From: Oribacterium sp. UBA4274
GTDB lineage: Bacteria > Bacillota > Clostridia > Lachnospirales > Lachnospiraceae
DNA length: 6,709 bases
Reading direction: 5' to 3'
Assembly (NCBI GenBank): GCA_002396005.1
Contig: DGVW01000119.1
Location: forward strand, 1-6,709
Position numbers and translations under genes: made by a program. Below are positions 5,209 to 6,709 of the stretch, piece by piece. Below the pieces are notes generated by a model. The model saw nothing but the letters and a program-made list of their open reading frames with translations. It was not told the DNA's origin and made no database searches. How positions within the stretch are numbered: position 1 is the stretch's first letter; every line of letters starts with the position of its first letter.

Positions 5209-6709
5209 CGCTTAACCTCTTCCATTATATAAACTTCAACATAATCATCTACCTCGATCTCGTTGAAGCCTTCAAATACAAGACCACACTCGTAACCGGC
5301 CTTTACTTCCTTTACATCGTCCTTGAAACGCTTTACGGAAGCAATTTCGCCCTCAAAGATCTGATCCTGCTTAGGTCCACGCATGATACGTGCCTTGGCG
5401 CCTCTCTGTACGAGACCGTCCTTGACCATACATCCGGCGATGTTACCAACACCCGATGCCTTGAAGATCTGACGGATCTCGGCGTGACCGATAACCTTCT
5501 CCTCGTATACAGGAGCAAGCATGCCCTTCATGGCGTCCTCGATATCCTCGATAGCCTTATAGATAATGTTGTAAAGTCGAACATCAACGTGCTCACGCTC
5601 AGCGATTTCCTTGGCTGTAGCATCCGGCTTAACATCGAAACCGATTACGATAGCATTGGAAGCACTTGCAAGAACCACGTCGGACTCGTTTATAGCACCA
5701 ACACCTGAGTGGATAACCTTAACTGCAACCTCATCGTTCTTGATCTTCTCAAGAGAATCCTTAACGGCCTCAACAGAACCCTGAACGTCGGCCTTGACAA
5801 CGATAGGAAGTTCCTTGATCTCTCCGGCCTTGATCTGATCAAAGAGTGCATCAAGAGATACCTTCTTCTTGGACTCCTCTACCATCTTCTGCTTGCTTTC
5901 TGTTACGAATGCTGCAGCGTAAGCCTTGGCTTCCTTCTCATTATCCTTGACCTGGAAAATCTCACCGGCATTTGGTACTGAGTTAAGTCCGAGGATCTCA
6001 CATGGCTGTGAAGGACCGGCCTTCTTGATACGTCTGCCCTTATCATCGGTCATGGCACGAACCTTACCGTAAGCTGAACCTACAGCAACTATATCACCCT
6101 GATGAAGGGTTCCCTTCTGTACGAGAAGTCTCGCTACAGAACCACGTCCCTTATCCAGCTCAGCCTCGATAACTACGCCGTAAGCTGCACGGTTCTGGTT
6201 TGCCTTAAGTTCCATCACATCCGCTTCAAGTACAACGTTCTCAAGGAGATCCTCGATACCGATGCCCTTCTTGGCAGATACAGGAACGCAGATTGTGTCT
6301 CCGCCGTAATCCTCAGGAACGAGATCATATTTCATAAGCTCCTGCTTTACACGATCAGGGTTGGCACCTTCCTTATCAATCTTGTTGATGGCAACGATTA
6401 TAGGAGTGTTTGCTGCCTTGGCATGGTTGATAGCCTCAATTGTCTGCGGCATGACACCGTCATCGGCAGCAACTACCAGAACAGCGATATCTGTTGACTG
6501 GGCACCACGCATACGCATGGCTGTAAATGCCTCGTGACCCGGTGTATCAAGGAAAGTAATGACTCTGTCTTCACCATTTACCTTAACGCTGACCTGATAT
6601 GCACCGATAGACTGTGTGATACCACCGGCCTCACGTGCAGTAACATTGGTATTACGTATAGCATCGAGGATAGATGTTTTACCGTGGTCAACGTGACCCA
6701 TTACACAGA
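5205..6709 (-). CDS. infB: Translation initiation factor IF-2, C-terminal 500 residues (5' end outside window)
   Basis: IF-2 is the GTPase that brings initiator fMet-tRNA to the 30S P site and promotes 50S joining. The visible part begins just before the GTPase domain. All G motifs are present, numbering from the Met of GHVDHGKT at 6701: G1 GHVDHGKT (2-9), the GGITQ switch I region (26-30), G3 DTPGH (52-56), G4 NKID (106-109) and G5 SAK (142-144). The remainder covers the beta-barrel domain II, domain III and the C-terminal fMet-tRNA-binding domain, and ends EEVKR. The frame stays open to the window edge (codons for Cys-Val precede that Met), so 6701 is not the true start; the variable N-terminal region is missing. 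The TGA stop overlaps the TTG start of rbfA. The gene is intact as far as seen and the identification is secure. Confidence 0.98.
   Translation of the reverse strand, partial: CVMGHVDHGKTSILDAIRNTNVTAREAGGITQSIGAYQVSVKVNGEDRVITFLDTPGHEAFTAMRMRGAQSTDIAVLVVAADDGVMPQTIEAINHAKAANTPIIVAINKIDKEGANPDRVKQELMKYDLVPEDYGGDTICVPVSAKKGIGIEDLLENVVLEADVMELKANQNRAAYGVVIEAELDKGRGSVARLLVQKGTLHQGDIVAVGSAYGKVRAMTDDKGRRIKKAGPSQPCEILGLNSVPNAGEIFQVKDNEKEAKAYAAAFVTESKQKMVEESKKKVSLDALFDQIKAGEIKELPIVVKADVQGSVEAVKDSLEKIKNDEVAVKVIHSGVGAINESDVVLASASNAIVIGFDVKPDATAKEIAEREHVDVRLYNIIYKAIEDIEDAMKGMLAPVYEEKVIGHAEIRQIFKASGVGNIAGCMVKDGLVQRGAKARIMRGPKQDQIFEGEIASVKRFKDDVKEVKAGYECGLVFEGFNEIEVDDYVEVYIMEEVKR

Noticed and set aside
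5181..5708. Plus-strand open frame of 175 codons
   Set aside because: It lies wholly antisense to infB and the start of rbfA, has no recognisable domain or ribosome binding site, and its composition mirrors the conserved genes opposite. The other plus-strand frames (for example 6102-6497, 2861-3217, 359-709) are rejected for the same reason.
6699..6701. ATG at 6701 as the infB start
   Set aside because: It is the Met of the G1 motif MGHVDHGKT in the middle of IF-2. The frame continues to the window edge and the codons before it match the conserved sequence leading into this motif.
1..6709. Search for CRISPR arrays, tRNA or rRNA genes, insertion sequences, toxin-antitoxin or defence genes
   Set aside because: I found no spaced direct-repeat array, cloverleaf, transposase-like frame or accessory gene. 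Every long supported frame is a conserved housekeeping gene.

Overview
The window is a slice of the conserved translation and RNA-processing cluster of a low-to-medium GC Firmicute. All six genes are on the minus strand, so transcription runs from high to low coordinates: infB (5' end outside the window) > rbfA > nrnA-like DHH phosphoesterase > truB-ribF > rpsO > pnp (3' end outside the window). This order, with nrnA between rbfA and truB and then ribF-rpsO-pnp, is typical of Bacilli and Clostridia. The protein sequences look most like Clostridia, probably Lachnospiraceae (a Butyrivibrio-type organism is a guess from family resemblance). The genus cannot be fixed by reading alone.

Layout from the transcriptional start: infB (6709-5205, C-terminal 500 residues) overlaps rbfA (5208-4792, TTG start) by 4 nt. 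A 66-nt gap with a strong 11-bp hairpin precedes nrnA (4725-3748). After 14 nt comes a 530-codon ORF (3733-2141) that encodes TruB and RibF as one polypeptide. A 213-nt spacer then holds a 14-bp AT-rich inverted repeat, a good sigma-A-type promoter (TTGACA-N17-TAGAGT) and a structured leader before rpsO (1927-1661). rpsO ends in a textbook intrinsic terminator (1648-1615). A 297-nt spacer with candidate promoters, inverted repeats and a Shine-Dalgarno-sequestering hairpin leads into pnp (1363-1, first 454 codons).

The genes serve translation initiation (IF2), 30S maturation (RbfA, S15), tRNA modification (TruB), RNA turnover (PNPase and the NrnA-type nanoRNase) and flavin cofactor supply (RibF). 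The upstream four genes look like one coupled operon. rpsO and pnp appear to have their own promoters, and both have leaders that look able to control translation.

The most unusual feature is the TruB-RibF fusion. Its TruB half stops after the catalytic domain, without the usual C-terminal PUA-type domain, and joins directly to the flavin nucleotidyltransferase. The next most interesting is the pnp leader, where a 9-bp stem covers the whole ribosome binding site. I see no mobile element, CRISPR array, RNA gene, defence system or other accessory cargo. Apart from the fusion and the leaders, this is an ordinary core-genome region.
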